A DNA stretch of 64,000 nt from Fibrella aestuarina BUZ 2 (GCF_000331105.1 NC_020054.1:124001-188000), one strand, 5' to 3'. Counted from the stretch's first letter, positions 6,104 through 15,708 are shown. The notes: generated by a model from the sequence alone, not told the origin. Made by a program: numbers and translations.

Positions 6104-8332
6104 CTACACCAACACGTTGTCAACCGTGATGGGTATGGCGCGGTGGCGCTTGCCGGTAGCGTGGTAAATCGCATTGGCAATGGCTGATACCGTGCCGACG
6201 ATTCCGATTTCGCCGATGCCCTTCACCCCTGCCGGGTTCACGACGTCGTCATCTTCCTCAATAAAATACCCTTCGATCGACCGGATATCGGCGTTGACCG
6301 GTACGTGGTACTCGGCCAGATTGGGGTTCATGATGCGGTTGGTGCGCGGGTCGAATTTGGCTTCCTCGTGCAGCGCCATACTGAGCCCCCACACCATTCC
6401 GCCCAGCACTTGACTGGTGGCCGTTTTTAGGTTGATGATTTTACCCGCCGCATACGTACCCAGCAGGCGCGTGACCTGAATTTCGCCCAGCGCTTCGTCG
6501 ACACGTACTTCGGCAAAGACAGAACCGAACGCGAAAAACGAATACTTCTCCTTCTCGTCGCCCTGCTTCGATTGCACCTTGGCTTCGATTGGTTTCGAGC
6601 CGTTCCGTTTCAGCAGGCTCGCGAATGTCTCGCCTTTTTTAGGGTCGGTGCGTAGTTGGAGCCGACCATTCTCAGCCACAATCTCAGCCTCGGCTACGTT
6701 GTACAAGGGTGATTTTTTATCCTTGAACGCCATTTCGCGCGCCTTATTCAGCACCTCTTTGGCAGCCTGCGTTACGGCGGAGCCCGTGCTCGACGTGCTG
6801 CGCGATCCACCCGACCCAACGGCCTCGGGGTAACGGCTGTCGCCCGCGCTGAGGGTCACTTTATCGGGTGTGAGGCCCAGCACCTCTGCGGCGATCTGGT
6901 TGACGATGGTGAACGTACCGGTACCGATGTCCTGCGTGCCGGTTTCGACCTGCACACGCCCATCGGGCATCAATCGGACCAGCGCGTTCGACTCGCCCCG
7001 GTTCATGGGGTACGTGGTGGTGCCCATCCCCATTCCGACGAGGTAGTTCCCGTCGCGCATGCTGCGGGGTTGGGGCGAGCGTTTCGACCAGCCGAAGCGT
7101 TCGGCTCCCTGTTGGTAGCAAGCGCGCAGGCTTTTACTCGAAAACGGCAGGTTTTTGTTAGGGTCGACCTCGGCGTAGTTTTTCAGGCGGAATTCGAGTG
7201 GGTCCATCTTCACCTGCTCGGCCATTTCGTCGATGGCGCATTCCAGGGCAAACACACCGGGCGCTTCGCCGGGGGCCCGCATGGGCGAAGGCGTCCCGAT
7301 GTTGGCGCGGATAAACCGGTGCGTCGTTTCCTGATTGGGGCAGGCGTAGAGCATGCGCGTGATGGTGCCCGACGGCTCGGCAAACTCATCGAAATCCGAC
7401 GTCTGCGTAATCGAGAAATGCCCCGATGCCGTCAGCTTGCCTTCTTTGTCGGCGCCGAATGTCAGTTGCTGTACCGTCGCCGACCGCGACCCGACCATCC
7501 CGAACATCTGCTCACGTTTCAGCACTAGTTTGACCGGACGGCTCACGAGTTTGGCGGCCATCGGTGCCAGCATCACGTGTGACCAGGTGGTGCCTTTGCT
7601 ACCAAACCCGCCCCCGAGGTACTGCGTCACCACGCGCACGTCGGCTTTGGGCATGCCGAACAGCTCGGCGATACGTTTCTGGCAACCCGAGATGCCCTGT
7701 GTGGCATTATAGAGCGTCAGTTTGCCGTCGGGCTCCCAGACCGCCACGAGCGCATGGGGTTCAAGGGCGTTGTGTACCTGCGTGGGCGTCAGGTACGTTT
7801 GCTCGAAGCGCGTAGCGGCCGCAGCCATGCCCGCTTTGTAATCACCCCGTTTGGTATCGACCTGGTCATCCACGCGGGGCAGGCGTTCGGGGCGCTCGGC
7901 CTTGTTCTGGTTAGCTGGTAGTAAGGGTTTTACAGCATCGGTATTGTAGGTTACCTGCACGCGCTCGGCCCCTTCCGTAGCGGCTTCCAGCGTTTCGGCC
8001 AGCACCATCGCAATCGGCTGATTATTGTAATGCACCAGGTTATCCTGAAAGAGATGCATGACCCGGTCGGTCGCCGTTTCGGAGGGTTTGTTTTTATCCA
8101 GCCCACCCGGTTTCGGCGCGTTTTCGTGCGACATCACCGCCACCACGCCAGGTACGTTCATCGTCGCGCTGATGTCGATTTTCTGAATGCGGCCGTTCGC
8201 TACGGTGCTCATGACCAGCACACCATGCACCAGTCGGGGTGGTTTGATATCGGCGGAATACCGGGCCGATCCGGTTATTTTCTGCTTCCCGTCAATCCGA
8301 TCGATCGGGTCGCCAATGAGTTTCTTAGCCAT
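6104..8332 (-). CDS. paoC: Molybdopterin-binding subunit of a PaoABC-type aldehyde oxidoreductase
   Basis: Catalytic large subunit of a xanthine-dehydrogenase-family enzyme that oxidises aldehydes to carboxylic acids, about 742 residues. The start at 8332 gives MAKKLIGDPIDRIDGKQKIT, the family's usual N-terminus; a longer start at 8365 would run into repeat copy 3. Molybdenum-cofactor motifs visible are GGGFGSK (240-246), MRAPGEAPG in mid-protein, and KGIGEIG near the C-terminus with the expected catalytic Glu at 708. It is the last gene of a three-gene operon with the FAD and 2Fe-2S subunits. It has no signal peptide of its own; the family is exported as a complex through the Tat signal of the small subunit. 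Confidence 0.93.
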   Translation of the reverse strand: MAKKLIGDPIDRIDGKQKITGSARYSADIKPPRLVHGVLVMSTVANGRIQKIDISATMNVPGVVAVMSHENAPKPGGLDKNKPSETATDRVMHLFQDNLVHYNNQPIAMVLAETLEAATEGAERVQVTYNTDAVKPLLPANQNKAERPERLPRVDDQVDTKRGDYKAGMAAAATRFEQTYLTPTQVHNALEPHALVAVWEPDGKLTLYNATQGISGCQKRIAELFGMPKADVRVVTQYLGGGFGSKGTTWSHVMLAPMAAKLVSRPVKLVLKREQMFGMVGSRSATVQQLTFGADKEGKLTASGHFSITQTSDFDEFAEPSGTITRMLYACPNQETTHRFIRANIGTPSPMRAPGEAPGVFALECAIDEMAEQVKMDPLEFRLKNYAEVDPNKNLPFSSKSLRACYQQGAERFGWSKRSPQPRSMRDGNYLVGMGMGTTTYPMNRGESNALVRLMPDGRVQVETGTQDIGTGTFTIVNQIAAEVLGLTPDKVTLSAGDSRYPEAVGSGGSRSTSSTGSAVTQAAKEVLNKAREMAFKDKKSPLYNVAEAEIVAENGRLQLRTDPKKGETFASLLKRNGSKPIEAKVQSKQGDEKEKYSFFAFGSVFAEVRVDEALGEIQVTRLLGTYAAGKIINLKTATSQVLGGMVWGLSMALHEEAKFDPRTNRIMNPNLAEYHVPVNADIRSIEGYFIEEDDDVVNPAGVKGIGEIGIVGTVSAIANAIYHATGKRHRAIPITVDNVLV

Positions 8333-8344
8333 AGGGTAGGAAGA

Positions 8345-8414
8345 TTGATGGTCATTGATGGCCATTAGTTGTCATTCATTGCTCTTTCTATCAATGACGG
8401 CGAAGCCAAATGAC
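8345..8414. repeat. GTCATT-mosaic repeat, copy 3
   Basis: A 70-bp block of GTCATT words ending in the unit GACGGCGAAGCCAAATGAC. It fills the junction between the FAD-subunit and molybdopterin-subunit genes, inside an apparent operon. Confidence 0.75.
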
Positions 8415-8416
8415 CA

Positions 8417-9412
8417 CTAGCTACTAACCATCGTTAAAGCCCGAACGATGCTGTTTTCGGCCAGCCTGATTTTGAACGCGTTGTGCTCGTGCGGTTTGGC
8501 GCCGGCCAGCAGTTGCTGGGCAGCCGCGCGGAACGTGGCTTCGTCAGCCCGTTTGCCGATCAGCTGTTGCTCTACTTCGGGCATGCGCCAGGGTTTGTGG
8601 GCCACGCCCCCCAGGGCAATGCGCACGTCGCGGATGATGCCGTTTTCCACCGCCATGCGCGTCGCGACCGACACCAGCGCGAAGGCATACGACGCCCGGT
8701 CGCGGACTTTCAGGTAATGCGATTTCCCGGTCAGTTTGGGCGTAGGCAGGTCGATGGCCGTAATCAGTTCATTGGGTTCGAGCACGGTGTCGCGCTGAGG
8801 GGCGTCGCCGGGCAGCCGGTGAAAGTCAATCAGCGGCACCGAGCGCGTTCCGGCTGGCCCCGATAGCTGCACCACGGCCCCCAGCGCGCTCAAGGCCACG
8901 TTCATGTCGCTGGGGTTAGTGGCGATGCACTGCTTGTCGCGCCCCGCCCCTTCGTTAGCGCCCAGAATGGCGTGGATGCGGTTTTGACCGCCAATGGCTC
9001 CACATCCCGAGCCGGGTGCCCGCTTGTTGCAGGGCTGGCTGGGGTCGTAGAAATAGTAGCAGCGGGTACGTTGCAACAGGTTGCCGCCCATAGTCGCCTG
9101 GTTGCGCAGTTGCGGCGAGGCCCCCGCCAGCAGCGCCTCTGACAGCAGCGGAAACTGCTTTTGCACCAGCGCATTGGCGGCGACGTCGCTGTTTCGGGCC
9201 AGCGCGCCGATGCGCAAACCTGTTTGGTTGGCCTGAATCTGCGCCAGCGGCAGACGGCTAATGTCGACCAGCGTATCCGGGCTTTCGATCCCGTATTTCA
9301 TCAGGTCGACCAGGTTGGTGCCGCCCGCAATGAAACGGGTAGCGGGCGCGGCGCTGATGAGCCGGAGCGCGTCGGCAGGCTGATTGGCCTGTACGTAGTC
9401 GAAGGCCTTCAT
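8417..9412 (-). CDS. paoB: FAD-binding subunit of the PaoABC-type oxidoreductase, with 4Fe-4S cysteines
   Basis: A 331-residue medium subunit. It carries the FAD motifs AGGTNLVDLM (29-38) and TMGGNLLQ (108-114). Cys118, 128, 137 and 162 lie in an inserted loop, matching the extra 4Fe-4S cluster known from the E. coli PaoB/YagS type and absent from simple xanthine dehydrogenases. This places the enzyme with periplasmic aldehyde oxidoreductases rather than purine enzymes. The gene overlaps the 2Fe-2S subunit gene by 4 bp (9409-9412), so it is translationally coupled. Confidence 0.93.
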   Translation of the reverse strand: MKAFDYVQANQPADALRLISAAPATRFIAGGTNLVDLMKYGIESPDTLVDISRLPLAQIQANQTGLRIGALARNSDVAANALVQKQFPLLSEALLAGASPQLRNQATMGGNLLQRTRCYYFYDPSQPCNKRAPGSGCGAIGGQNRIHAILGANEGAGRDKQCIATNPSDMNVALSALGAVVQLSGPAGTRSVPLIDFHRLPGDAPQRDTVLEPNELITAIDLPTPKLTGKSHYLKVRDRASYAFALVSVATRMAVENGIIRDVRIALGGVAHKPWRMPEVEQQLIGKRADEATFRAAAQQLLAGAKPHEHNAFKIRLAENSIVRALTMVSS

Positions 9413-10041
9413 GCTGTTTTCCCGTTTTTCTGAACCGACTCAATCGCTTCGACAATACCCCGATAGGCGCCACAGCGACAAATGTTGCCACTCATCCACT
9501 CCCGAATTTCGGCGGGTGAATCGGCGTGCCCTTCGCGGATGATGGCTACCCCCGACATCAGCTGGCCGGGCGTGCAGAAACCGCATTGGAAACCGTCATG
9601 TTTCACAAAGGCCTCCTGCAACGGATGAAGCTGGTCTTTGCCCGGCGCCAGCCCTTCGATGGTCGTGATCTCGCGGCCCTGCTGCATGATGGCCAGCAAC
9701 AGGCAGGCGTTGGCCGTGCGGCCGTCGATATGCACGGTGCAGGCACCACATTGCCCATGATCGCAGCCTTTTTTGGAGCCGGTCAGGTCGAGGCGTTCGC
9801 GCAGTACGTCGAGCAGCGTTTCGCGGGGCTCGATGTCGAGTTTATAATTCTTTTTGTTGACCCGCAGCGTGACAGACCGTTTGCTACCCGCCGGAGGGGC
9901 CTGGGCAAGCGGCGCGTTAGGCGCAGCGGCGGCCTGTCCTACCAGCGGCGGCATCAGCGCCAGCCCAGCCAGTGCCGACGACTGCTTGAGAAACCAACGC
10001 CGGTTGGCCCCGTCGATCAGGTACGTGTGATTGTCTGCCAT
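9409..10041 (-). CDS. paoA: 2Fe-2S subunit of the PaoABC-type oxidoreductase, Tat signal
   Basis: About 210 residues from the ATG at 10041 (an in-frame start at 10068 only adds nine residues). It has a twin-arginine signal NRRWFLKQSSALAG (13-26). Ferredoxin-type cysteines are at 93, 98, 101 and 113, and the second cluster's are at 153, 156, 188 and 190. All eight cluster ligands of the family are present. The Tat signal would carry the folded three-subunit complex to the periplasm. It is the first gene of the operon paoA-paoB-paoC. No XdhC/PaoD-like cofactor-insertion gene is nearby in the window. Confidence 0.93.
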   Translation of the reverse strand: MADNHTYLIDGANRRWFLKQSSALAGLALMPPLVGQAAAAPNAPLAQAPPAGSKRSVTLRVNKKNYKLDIEPRETLLDVLRERLDLTGSKKGCDHGQCGACTVHIDGRTANACLLLAIMQQGREITTIEGLAPGKDQLHPLQEAFVKHDGFQCGFCTPGQLMSGVAIIREGHADSPAEIREWMSGNICRCGAYRGIVEAIESVQKNGKTA

Positions 10042-10152
10042 AACGAAAAAGTCGATATATGCAGACAACCCAGTCGATCGGACTGCTGTTTTAAAAAGAT
10101 AAGGCAGCGGCCTACGCTTTGGCGCGCATCCACTGCCAGCCCAGTTGGTCGA

Positions 10153-12207
10153 TTAATACGTCAGCCCTTCGTCGTACTTGAAGAGGGCATAGCCAGCGCC
10201 TTCCATGTACCCAGGTACGTCTTCCATCTGCGCCTTGACGGCCTCGGCTGAGCGTGGGGTGGTAAACGGCATTTTCCCGGTTGGCTTGACCTTCCCGGTT
10301 ACGATATCCAGCAGGGCGTCGATGGTGGTGCCGAAGGTGGCCACAACGCCCTTTATCGTGGCAGCCGAGCCCTCTTTATAAATCTCGTCGATCACCCAGG
10401 GGTTGGTGTAGTTGATGGCCAGGATCGTCGGTTTTTTCGCGGTAAGCGTATTCACGTAGTTCACATCGACCGCGTTCTTCGACAGCGACAGTTCAAGCGG
10501 CGAGCCATCGGAAGCAAAAAGTGACCGTGAACCGGGCCAGATCCAGAGCAGAATCACGTCAGCCTCCTCGGGTGTTTTCACGAACTGAACGGGGTAATTG
10601 CCCGCGGGCGTCAGCACGTCGCCGGGGCCGGGCGTTGGACGGCCGAATTGCTTCTGATATGATTCGACGTACACTTTCGTACCAGACCGAAGCGGCAACG
10701 TTTTCGCTTCGTTTCGCAACAGCACAATGGATTTCCGTAGCGCTACGTCGGCCCGTTTCCGAAACTCGGCGTTACCCACGATCCGCTCGGCGGCGTCTTC
10801 ATCGACATACGGATTCTCAAACAGGCCCAGCTCAAATTTTTCGGTCAGTAGCCGTAGCACCGAGTCGTCGACCAGCTTCATGTCGACCATACCACTTTTC
10901 ACCGTTTCGAGCAGGTTGGCTGGGTCGGCGGTGCCCGAGTAGAGATTCACCCCGGCTTCCAGCGTGCGCTTGTATCGCTCCTTGATGCTCAGGTTTTCGG
11001 CACCCCAGGGCATCATCTCGATGGGGCCGGTGTCGGAGTTAATGATCCCCTGAAAGCCGAGTTTGGTGCGGAGCAGATCGTGAATGACGCCCCGGTTGTA
11101 GGCGTAGGCGATGGGTTCATATTGTGTACCGACGGGCAGCGAGTAATAGGGCATGATGGCCGACGTACCGGCTTTGATGGCGGCTTTGAACGGAATGAGG
11201 TTGTTCTCGAACATCCCGCCCGGAAAAACTTCGGTCTTACCCCAGTCGAAGTGCGGGTCCTGCCCTTCCTTACCAGCGCCACCACCCGGAAAATGCTTGG
11301 TGGTCATGGCGACCGACGCGGGGCCGAGTTTCGTCTGCTGGAAGCCCAGCACCACCTCGGTGATCATCTTGGCGGCCCATTGCGCGTTTTCGCCAAAGGT
11401 GCCATCGACCCGTTGCCAGCGCGGCTCGGTTGCCAGATCGGCCATGTACATGTAGCCTTTGCGCAGGCCTACCGCCGCCCACTCCTGCCGGGCAATGTCG
11501 GCAAATTCACGAGTCAGTTTGAGGTCACGCATCGCCGCGAGGCCCAACTCGCCCGGCCAGGCCGAGAAGGCGGTGCGGCCAACGCTGGTGCCGATGGCGG
11601 CGCTGCTGGTGATGTGGTTACGCGGGTTGGAGGCCACGATCGCCGGGATACCCAGCGGCTGGCTTTCGCACAGCGCCTGCAATTTATTGGCCCATTCGGC
11701 CGTGATGCGGGCGCTGACGTTGGCCCGCAGAATGAAGTGCCGCAGTTGAAACTGAGTCACCGCTTTGGTGGTTCCGGCGGCGTTCATCAGGGGCGTGGGC
11801 AGCGGCTTCCGCGTGAACATGTTGGTGCTGGCGGTCAGGTCTTCCTCGTTGAAGTCGCTGCTGATGGGCTCCTTGTTTTTGGGTCCTTCAAACGACCAGT
11901 CGTTTTTGAGCCGCGTGGTGCTGATGAGCATGAAGCCCACTTTCTGCTCCACCGACATCTGGCTCAGCAGATCGCGGCTCCGCTGGGCGGCGGGCAGGCG
12001 CCAGTCTTCGTAGGGGTCGAGCCGCCCGTTGCGGTTCAGGTCTTTAAACTGCGCGTTGCCGACGGTCAGCAGCGGAGCCGATCGCACGCCCAGAACGGGC
12101 TGTTTTTGAACCTGGGCAACACTGCTGATCGCGGTGGTCAGGAGTATGGTCGTTAAGCCAGCCAGCACCGTGCGGCGCTGGCAATTAGCGCGTAAAGAAT
12201 AAGGCAT
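10153..12207 (-). CDS. Exported glycoside hydrolase family 3 protein with N-terminal calcium loop
   Basis: About 684 residues from the ATG at 12207, with a signal peptide ending near SSVAQ. Just after it is an EF-hand-like loop DLNRNGRLDPYE (56-67) followed by DWRLPA. The GH3 barrel follows: VAMTTKHFPGGG carries the Lys-His pair, and GIINSDTGP carries the expected nucleophile Asp. A second GH3 alpha/beta domain forms the C-terminal third. The likely activity is release of beta-linked glucose or a similar sugar from oligosaccharides in the periplasm; the exact bond is not predictable. It lies 70 bp downstream of the GH5 gene on the same strand, so the two may be co-expressed. A longer paralog is encoded at 31765-34104. 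Confidence 0.9.
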   Translation of the reverse strand: MPYSLRANCQRRTVLAGLTTILLTTAISSVAQVQKQPVLGVRSAPLLTVGNAQFKDLNRNGRLDPYEDWRLPAAQRSRDLLSQMSVEQKVGFMLISTTRLKNDWSFEGPKNKEPISSDFNEEDLTASTNMFTRKPLPTPLMNAAGTTKAVTQFQLRHFILRANVSARITAEWANKLQALCESQPLGIPAIVASNPRNHITSSAAIGTSVGRTAFSAWPGELGLAAMRDLKLTREFADIARQEWAAVGLRKGYMYMADLATEPRWQRVDGTFGENAQWAAKMITEVVLGFQQTKLGPASVAMTTKHFPGGGAGKEGQDPHFDWGKTEVFPGGMFENNLIPFKAAIKAGTSAIMPYYSLPVGTQYEPIAYAYNRGVIHDLLRTKLGFQGIINSDTGPIEMMPWGAENLSIKERYKRTLEAGVNLYSGTADPANLLETVKSGMVDMKLVDDSVLRLLTEKFELGLFENPYVDEDAAERIVGNAEFRKRADVALRKSIVLLRNEAKTLPLRSGTKVYVESYQKQFGRPTPGPGDVLTPAGNYPVQFVKTPEEADVILLWIWPGSRSLFASDGSPLELSLSKNAVDVNYVNTLTAKKPTILAINYTNPWVIDEIYKEGSAATIKGVVATFGTTIDALLDIVTGKVKPTGKMPFTTPRSAEAVKAQMEDVPGYMEGAGYALFKYDEGLTY

Positions 12208-12277
12208 GATCGGTGAGTTTAGTAGTTGGTTAAAGCGAAGCAACCCAGCTACTTACCCACCTATCAGCCGTTTAGTC

Positions 12278-13420
12278 TTATACGTTCATCAACATAGTCA
12301 GCAGTTTACGGTCGAGTTTGTAGCCATGCCAGTCTTCGTAGGCCACGTCGTCGCGGCGGGAGTTGATGATACCGAAGTCACCAATGAACTCCCAGAGCGC
12401 AAAGCCGATGTCGTGTTCGGACAGCAGCCCCAGCACGTCCGAAAACCAGGCCAGGAAGACATTGTGTGGGGTTTTGTTCCAGGCACCGCATTCGCCACAA
12501 TGTACACCCACACCCTGCGCCACTAGGTCGAACCAGGGTTTGTAGAACGTTTCGAGCAGCTCGCGGCCCAGGTATTGACTCCCCACCTGCCCCGGCCATT
12601 TGGGTTTGGGCAGGTTGTTGACGTCTTTCATGGCCCAAGGCGCCTTGTAGTGCGAAATGATGCCTGGATGGTAGCCCCGACAGCTTTGCCCTACGTCGAG
12701 ATCGGCGATTTCGGGAATGACCGACTGCCCCGTGTTGTTGCCGTCAGCGATGATCAGGTGTTTGCGGTTTTCGCGCCGGATGGCTTCCTGAGCCGCCACC
12801 ACCAGCTTCCGGTAGCGGTCGCCGGGGACGGCACTGCGGGCGCTGTGCTGATCGTTCATGTCGGCCCGCAGGCTGGGTTCGTTGAGCAGATCGAAGCTGA
12901 TGCGCTTGTCGGAGGTCTGTTTGTAGCGGTTAGCCCAGAAATTCCAGTGGTACAGAAACGCCTCCTGCGCGGCGGGGTCGGTCCAGAGGTTATACGGCTC
13001 CTGAAAACCGGCGTTGACGCAGTAGCCCGGCGCGCGGTGTAGGTTCAGGCTCACGTGCATTTTGTGCTTGTGGGCGAGCGACACCAGCTGATCGATCTCG
13101 TCGACAGCTTTTTGGTTGATCTGGTACACCTCGTCGGGCCGGATGGGGCGGCTCCGGTCGAAGGAGAGGTAATAGGGGTAGGCCATCGGTAACCGCACGA
13201 AGTCGAAGCCCCAGTCGTGCAGCCAGGTCAGGTGTTCTTCAGTGGTTTTGGTGCGCCCTTTCGCCGTGGGGTCGGGCGAGAAAAAGTCGAGCAGGTTTAC
13301 GCCTTTCCAGCGCGGGAGTTTGTTGCGCGGCCGGGTGGCTGTGGCGAGCGCTTCCGAGCCCGCGAGGCCAACGCCGGCGGCGACTACGCTCGTTGTTCGG
13401 ACGAAGGTACGTCTGTGCAT
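12278..13420 (-). CDS. Exported glycoside hydrolase family 5 (cellulase-like) with twin-arginine signal
   Basis: A 380-residue protein beginning MHRRTFVRTTSVVAAGVG, a Tat-like signal. Barrel motifs are in order: WKGVNLLDFF, WGFDFVRLPM, VSLNLHRAPG, FDLLNEPS with the acid/base Glu181, and HCGECGAW with the nucleophile Glu310. WEFIGDFGI is near the end. Family GH5 includes endoglucanases, mannanases and glucosidases; the subfamily cannot be decided by eye. It is upstream of and co-directional with the GH3 gene, which suggests joint breakdown of a beta-glucan-like oligosaccharide. The start codon sits 183 bp from the divergent EEP gene. Confidence 0.88.
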   Translation of the reverse strand: MHRRTFVRTTSVVAAGVGLAGSEALATATRPRNKLPRWKGVNLLDFFSPDPTAKGRTKTTEEHLTWLHDWGFDFVRLPMAYPYYLSFDRSRPIRPDEVYQINQKAVDEIDQLVSLAHKHKMHVSLNLHRAPGYCVNAGFQEPYNLWTDPAAQEAFLYHWNFWANRYKQTSDKRISFDLLNEPSLRADMNDQHSARSAVPGDRYRKLVVAAQEAIRRENRKHLIIADGNNTGQSVIPEIADLDVGQSCRGYHPGIISHYKAPWAMKDVNNLPKPKWPGQVGSQYLGRELLETFYKPWFDLVAQGVGVHCGECGAWNKTPHNVFLAWFSDVLGLLSEHDIGFALWEFIGDFGIINSRRDDVAYEDWHGYKLDRKLLTMLMNV

Positions 13421-13602
13421 ACGTTGAGTTTAGTTGGCGCAGTTGGGTACGTTGCGCGTTACCCGTAAAAGCATGGGCGTGGGTTGATTACTCGTGTGAA
13501 GTGGCTGTCTCGGCCCCTTACCGGCCCGTTCGTTTGGGCGCCCAGATGGTTAGCTGGGTACGTTGTCTGCCTTTACGTTGCAGTCTTATCAACGTTTTCA
13601 CT

Positions 13603-14445
13603 ATGCGCTTCATGCTGCTTCTGCTGCTCGGCAGTGTACTGAGCCTGCCTTCACAGGCTCAGAAAAAAAATACGCCCATCCGGGTTGCCACCTACAACGT
13701 TCGCTACAATACGCCCAACGATGGCGTGAATGCCTGGCCCAACCGGAAAGAACGGGTGAAGGCGCTGGTTCGCTATCACCGGTTCGATCTGTTTGGGGTG
13801 CAGGAAGCCCTGCGCGGCCAACTGACGGATCTGGCCGAGATGACGGAATTTGCCTTTGTGGGGCACGGCCGCGACGATGGGAAGGAAGCCGGTGAACACT
13901 CGGCAATTTTCTACCGGAAAGACCGGTTCAAACTGCTTAAAACCGGCGATTTCTGGCTCAGCGAAACGCCCGACAAGCCCGTAAAAGGCTGGGACGCCAC
14001 CTGTTGCAACCGCATCTGTTCCTGGGCGCAGTTGCAGGATCAGACCACGAAACAGACGTTCTACTTCTTCTGCGTCCATTTCGATCATCAGGGCGTGGTC
14101 GCCCGGCGCGAATCGGGAAAATTGATGGTGCAGAAGATGCGCGAGATTGCCGGCAACACGCCCATTATCTGCGTGGGTGACCTCAACTCAACACCGGATA
14201 CCGAACAGGTCAAAACGATGCAGACGCTGCTCAACGATGCGTATCAGGTGACGGCCATGCCGCCCTACGGCCCCGTAGGTACGTTCAACGGCTTTCAATT
14301 CGATGCGCCGCTCAAAGACCGTATCGACTACATTTTCGTCGATAAACAGGCCAACGTTCTCGACTACGCCGTACTCACCGACGCCCAGGACCAGCGCTAC
14401 CCGTCCGACCATCAGCCCGTCGTTAGCCAGGTAGTGTTGAAGTAA
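13603..14445 (+). CDS. Exported endonuclease/exonuclease/phosphatase-family protein
   Basis: About 280 residues from the ATG at 13603, which gives MRFMLLLLLGSVLSLPSQAQ, a clean signal peptide; the open frame upstream is non-coding leader. Motifs of the EEP fold are all visible: RVATYNVRY, GVQEAL with the metal Glu, EHSAIFYRKDRF, VHFDHQG, CVGDLNSTPDT, RIDYIFV and the final YPSDHQPV. The active centre is intact. It is probably a periplasmic phosphodiesterase or nuclease. In Bacteroidota such proteins are often linked with sugar-phosphate scavenging, but no neighbour here confirms that. A CCCCTCTCCTT hairpin follows. Confidence 0.88.
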   Translation: MRFMLLLLLGSVLSLPSQAQKKNTPIRVATYNVRYNTPNDGVNAWPNRKERVKALVRYHRFDLFGVQEALRGQLTDLAEMTEFAFVGHGRDDGKEAGEHSAIFYRKDRFKLLKTGDFWLSETPDKPVKGWDATCCNRICSWAQLQDQTTKQTFYFFCVHFDHQGVVARRESGKLMVQKMREIAGNTPIICVGDLNSTPDTEQVKTMQTLLNDAYQVTAMPPYGPVGTFNGFQFDAPLKDRIDYIFVDKQANVLDYAVLTDAQDQRYPSDHQPVVSQVVLK

Positions 14446-14525
14446 CCTCCCGGCAGCGGCCGACCGTCCCCGGCCCGGACGCGGGACCGCCCTCTCCTTA
14501 GATGATATAGCCGACCATCTCGTCT

Positions 14526-14552
14526 CCCCTCTCCTTATTTCAAGGAGAGGGG
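14526..14552. terminator. CCCCTCTCC-type hairpin between convergent genes
   Basis: CCCCTCTCCTT (14526-14536) and AAGGAGAGGGG (14542-14552) form an 11-bp perfect stem with a 5-nt loop between two convergent genes. It is followed by CTGGGGGTGAGG, so it is a short relative of the CCCCTCCCC element at 48012-48210. It could serve as a bidirectional terminator. Confidence 0.6.
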
Positions 14553-14565
14553 CTGGGGGTGAGGT

Positions 14566-15675
14566 CTACACGTTACCTGCCAGTACCGGCTGTGATTCGG
14601 CGAGGTCTTCTTGTGGGGGGCGGCGGTGCCACCACGACGCCAGGATAGAGCCGGTGATGTTCATGAGCGGGCCAAATACCGCCGGGGCCAGGCCTACCGT
14701 GGCGACTTTGCCCATCTGATTGGCCAGCCCCGAAGCGAGGCCGCCGTTTTGCATGCCCACTTCAATGGCGATGGTGCGGCAGTCGCGCTCACTCATGCGG
14801 AACAGGCGACCCGACCAGTAGCCCAGAAAGTAACCCGACAGGTTGTGCAACAGCACCAGCCCGATCAGCGCGGGGCCGATGGTCAGCAGTTTGTCGCGCC
14901 CGGCGGCGGTGATGATGGTAATGATGAAGCCAATCCCGAACATGGACACCAGCGGCATGGCCTCGTCGAGCCATTTGGCTTTCCCACTTAGGAATTTGTT
15001 GAACAGCAGCCCGGCCCCGATAGGGATGATGACCATTTTAAAGATGTCCCACATCATGTCCAGCACGTTGATATCGACCAGCGCGCCGGCGTAGAGCTTC
15101 ATCAGCATCGGCGTTACAAACGGCGCCAGCATGGTCGAAATGGCGGTAATGGTAATCGACAGGGCCAGGTTGGCTTTCGCCAGATACGAAATCACGTTCG
15201 ATGCCATGCCGTTGGGCGAGCAGCCGATCAGGATGATCCCCGCCGCAATCTCGGGCGGAAACCCGCTGATGCTGGCAATCAGGAAGCCAATCAGCGGCAT
15301 AATAATGAAGTGGCTGACAACGCCAATGAGCACACCTTTGGGCATTTTGACCACCCCCACGAAGTCTTCGACGCCCATCGACGTACCCATCCCGAACATG
15401 ATGAGCTGAATAAGCGGCGTGATGAGCTTGCTGAACTTGAACCCGTTCACTTCGGTGAAGTAGGTCGGGTAGTAGAGCGCGGTTGTCACGGCCGCGAAAA
15501 TCATGATGGTGTAGGTAAAGCCTTTAAGGGCTTCGTTGGTGCGAAACGCCAGCGCGATACTCAGGAAAAACAGGATAAACAGCGGCCCGGCCTGCGCCAG
15601 ATGCCCGGTTGCGGCCATGCCCAGAGCGATGAGCAGGCAGAGGGCAGCCGCGCCCCAGAAAAGTTTAGCAGTCAT
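14566..15675 (-). CDS. BASS-family (bile acid:sodium symporter-like) transporter
   Basis: A 369-residue integral membrane protein with about ten hydrophobic segments. Typical family stretches include GMGTSMGVEDFVGVVK, IGCSPNGMASNVISYLAKAN, which matches the conserved crossing region, and IAIEVGMQNGGLASGLA. BASS proteins import organic anions with sodium; members include pyruvate and pantothenate carriers as well as bile-acid carriers. It is the last gene of the long minus-strand cluster that starts at FecR/SusC, 33 bp after the RraA-like gene. I infer that it imports the end product of that exported pathway. Confidence 0.9.
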   Translation of the reverse strand: MTAKLFWGAAALCLLIALGMAATGHLAQAGPLFILFFLSIALAFRTNEALKGFTYTIMIFAAVTTALYYPTYFTEVNGFKFSKLITPLIQLIMFGMGTSMGVEDFVGVVKMPKGVLIGVVSHFIIMPLIGFLIASISGFPPEIAAGIILIGCSPNGMASNVISYLAKANLALSITITAISTMLAPFVTPMLMKLYAGALVDINVLDMMWDIFKMVIIPIGAGLLFNKFLSGKAKWLDEAMPLVSMFGIGFIITIITAAGRDKLLTIGPALIGLVLLHNLSGYFLGYWSGRLFRMSERDCRTIAIEVGMQNGGLASGLANQMGKVATVGLAPAVFGPLMNITGSILASWWHRRPPQEDLAESQPVLAGNV

Positions 15676-15708
15676 ACAGAATCAGAGGGGGTTTAGGAAC
15701 GCCGCGGT

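Noticed and set aside
11080..12156. 358-codon plus-strand open frame opposite the first GH3
   Set aside because: No start context or domain; the GH3 gene accounts for the coding signal.
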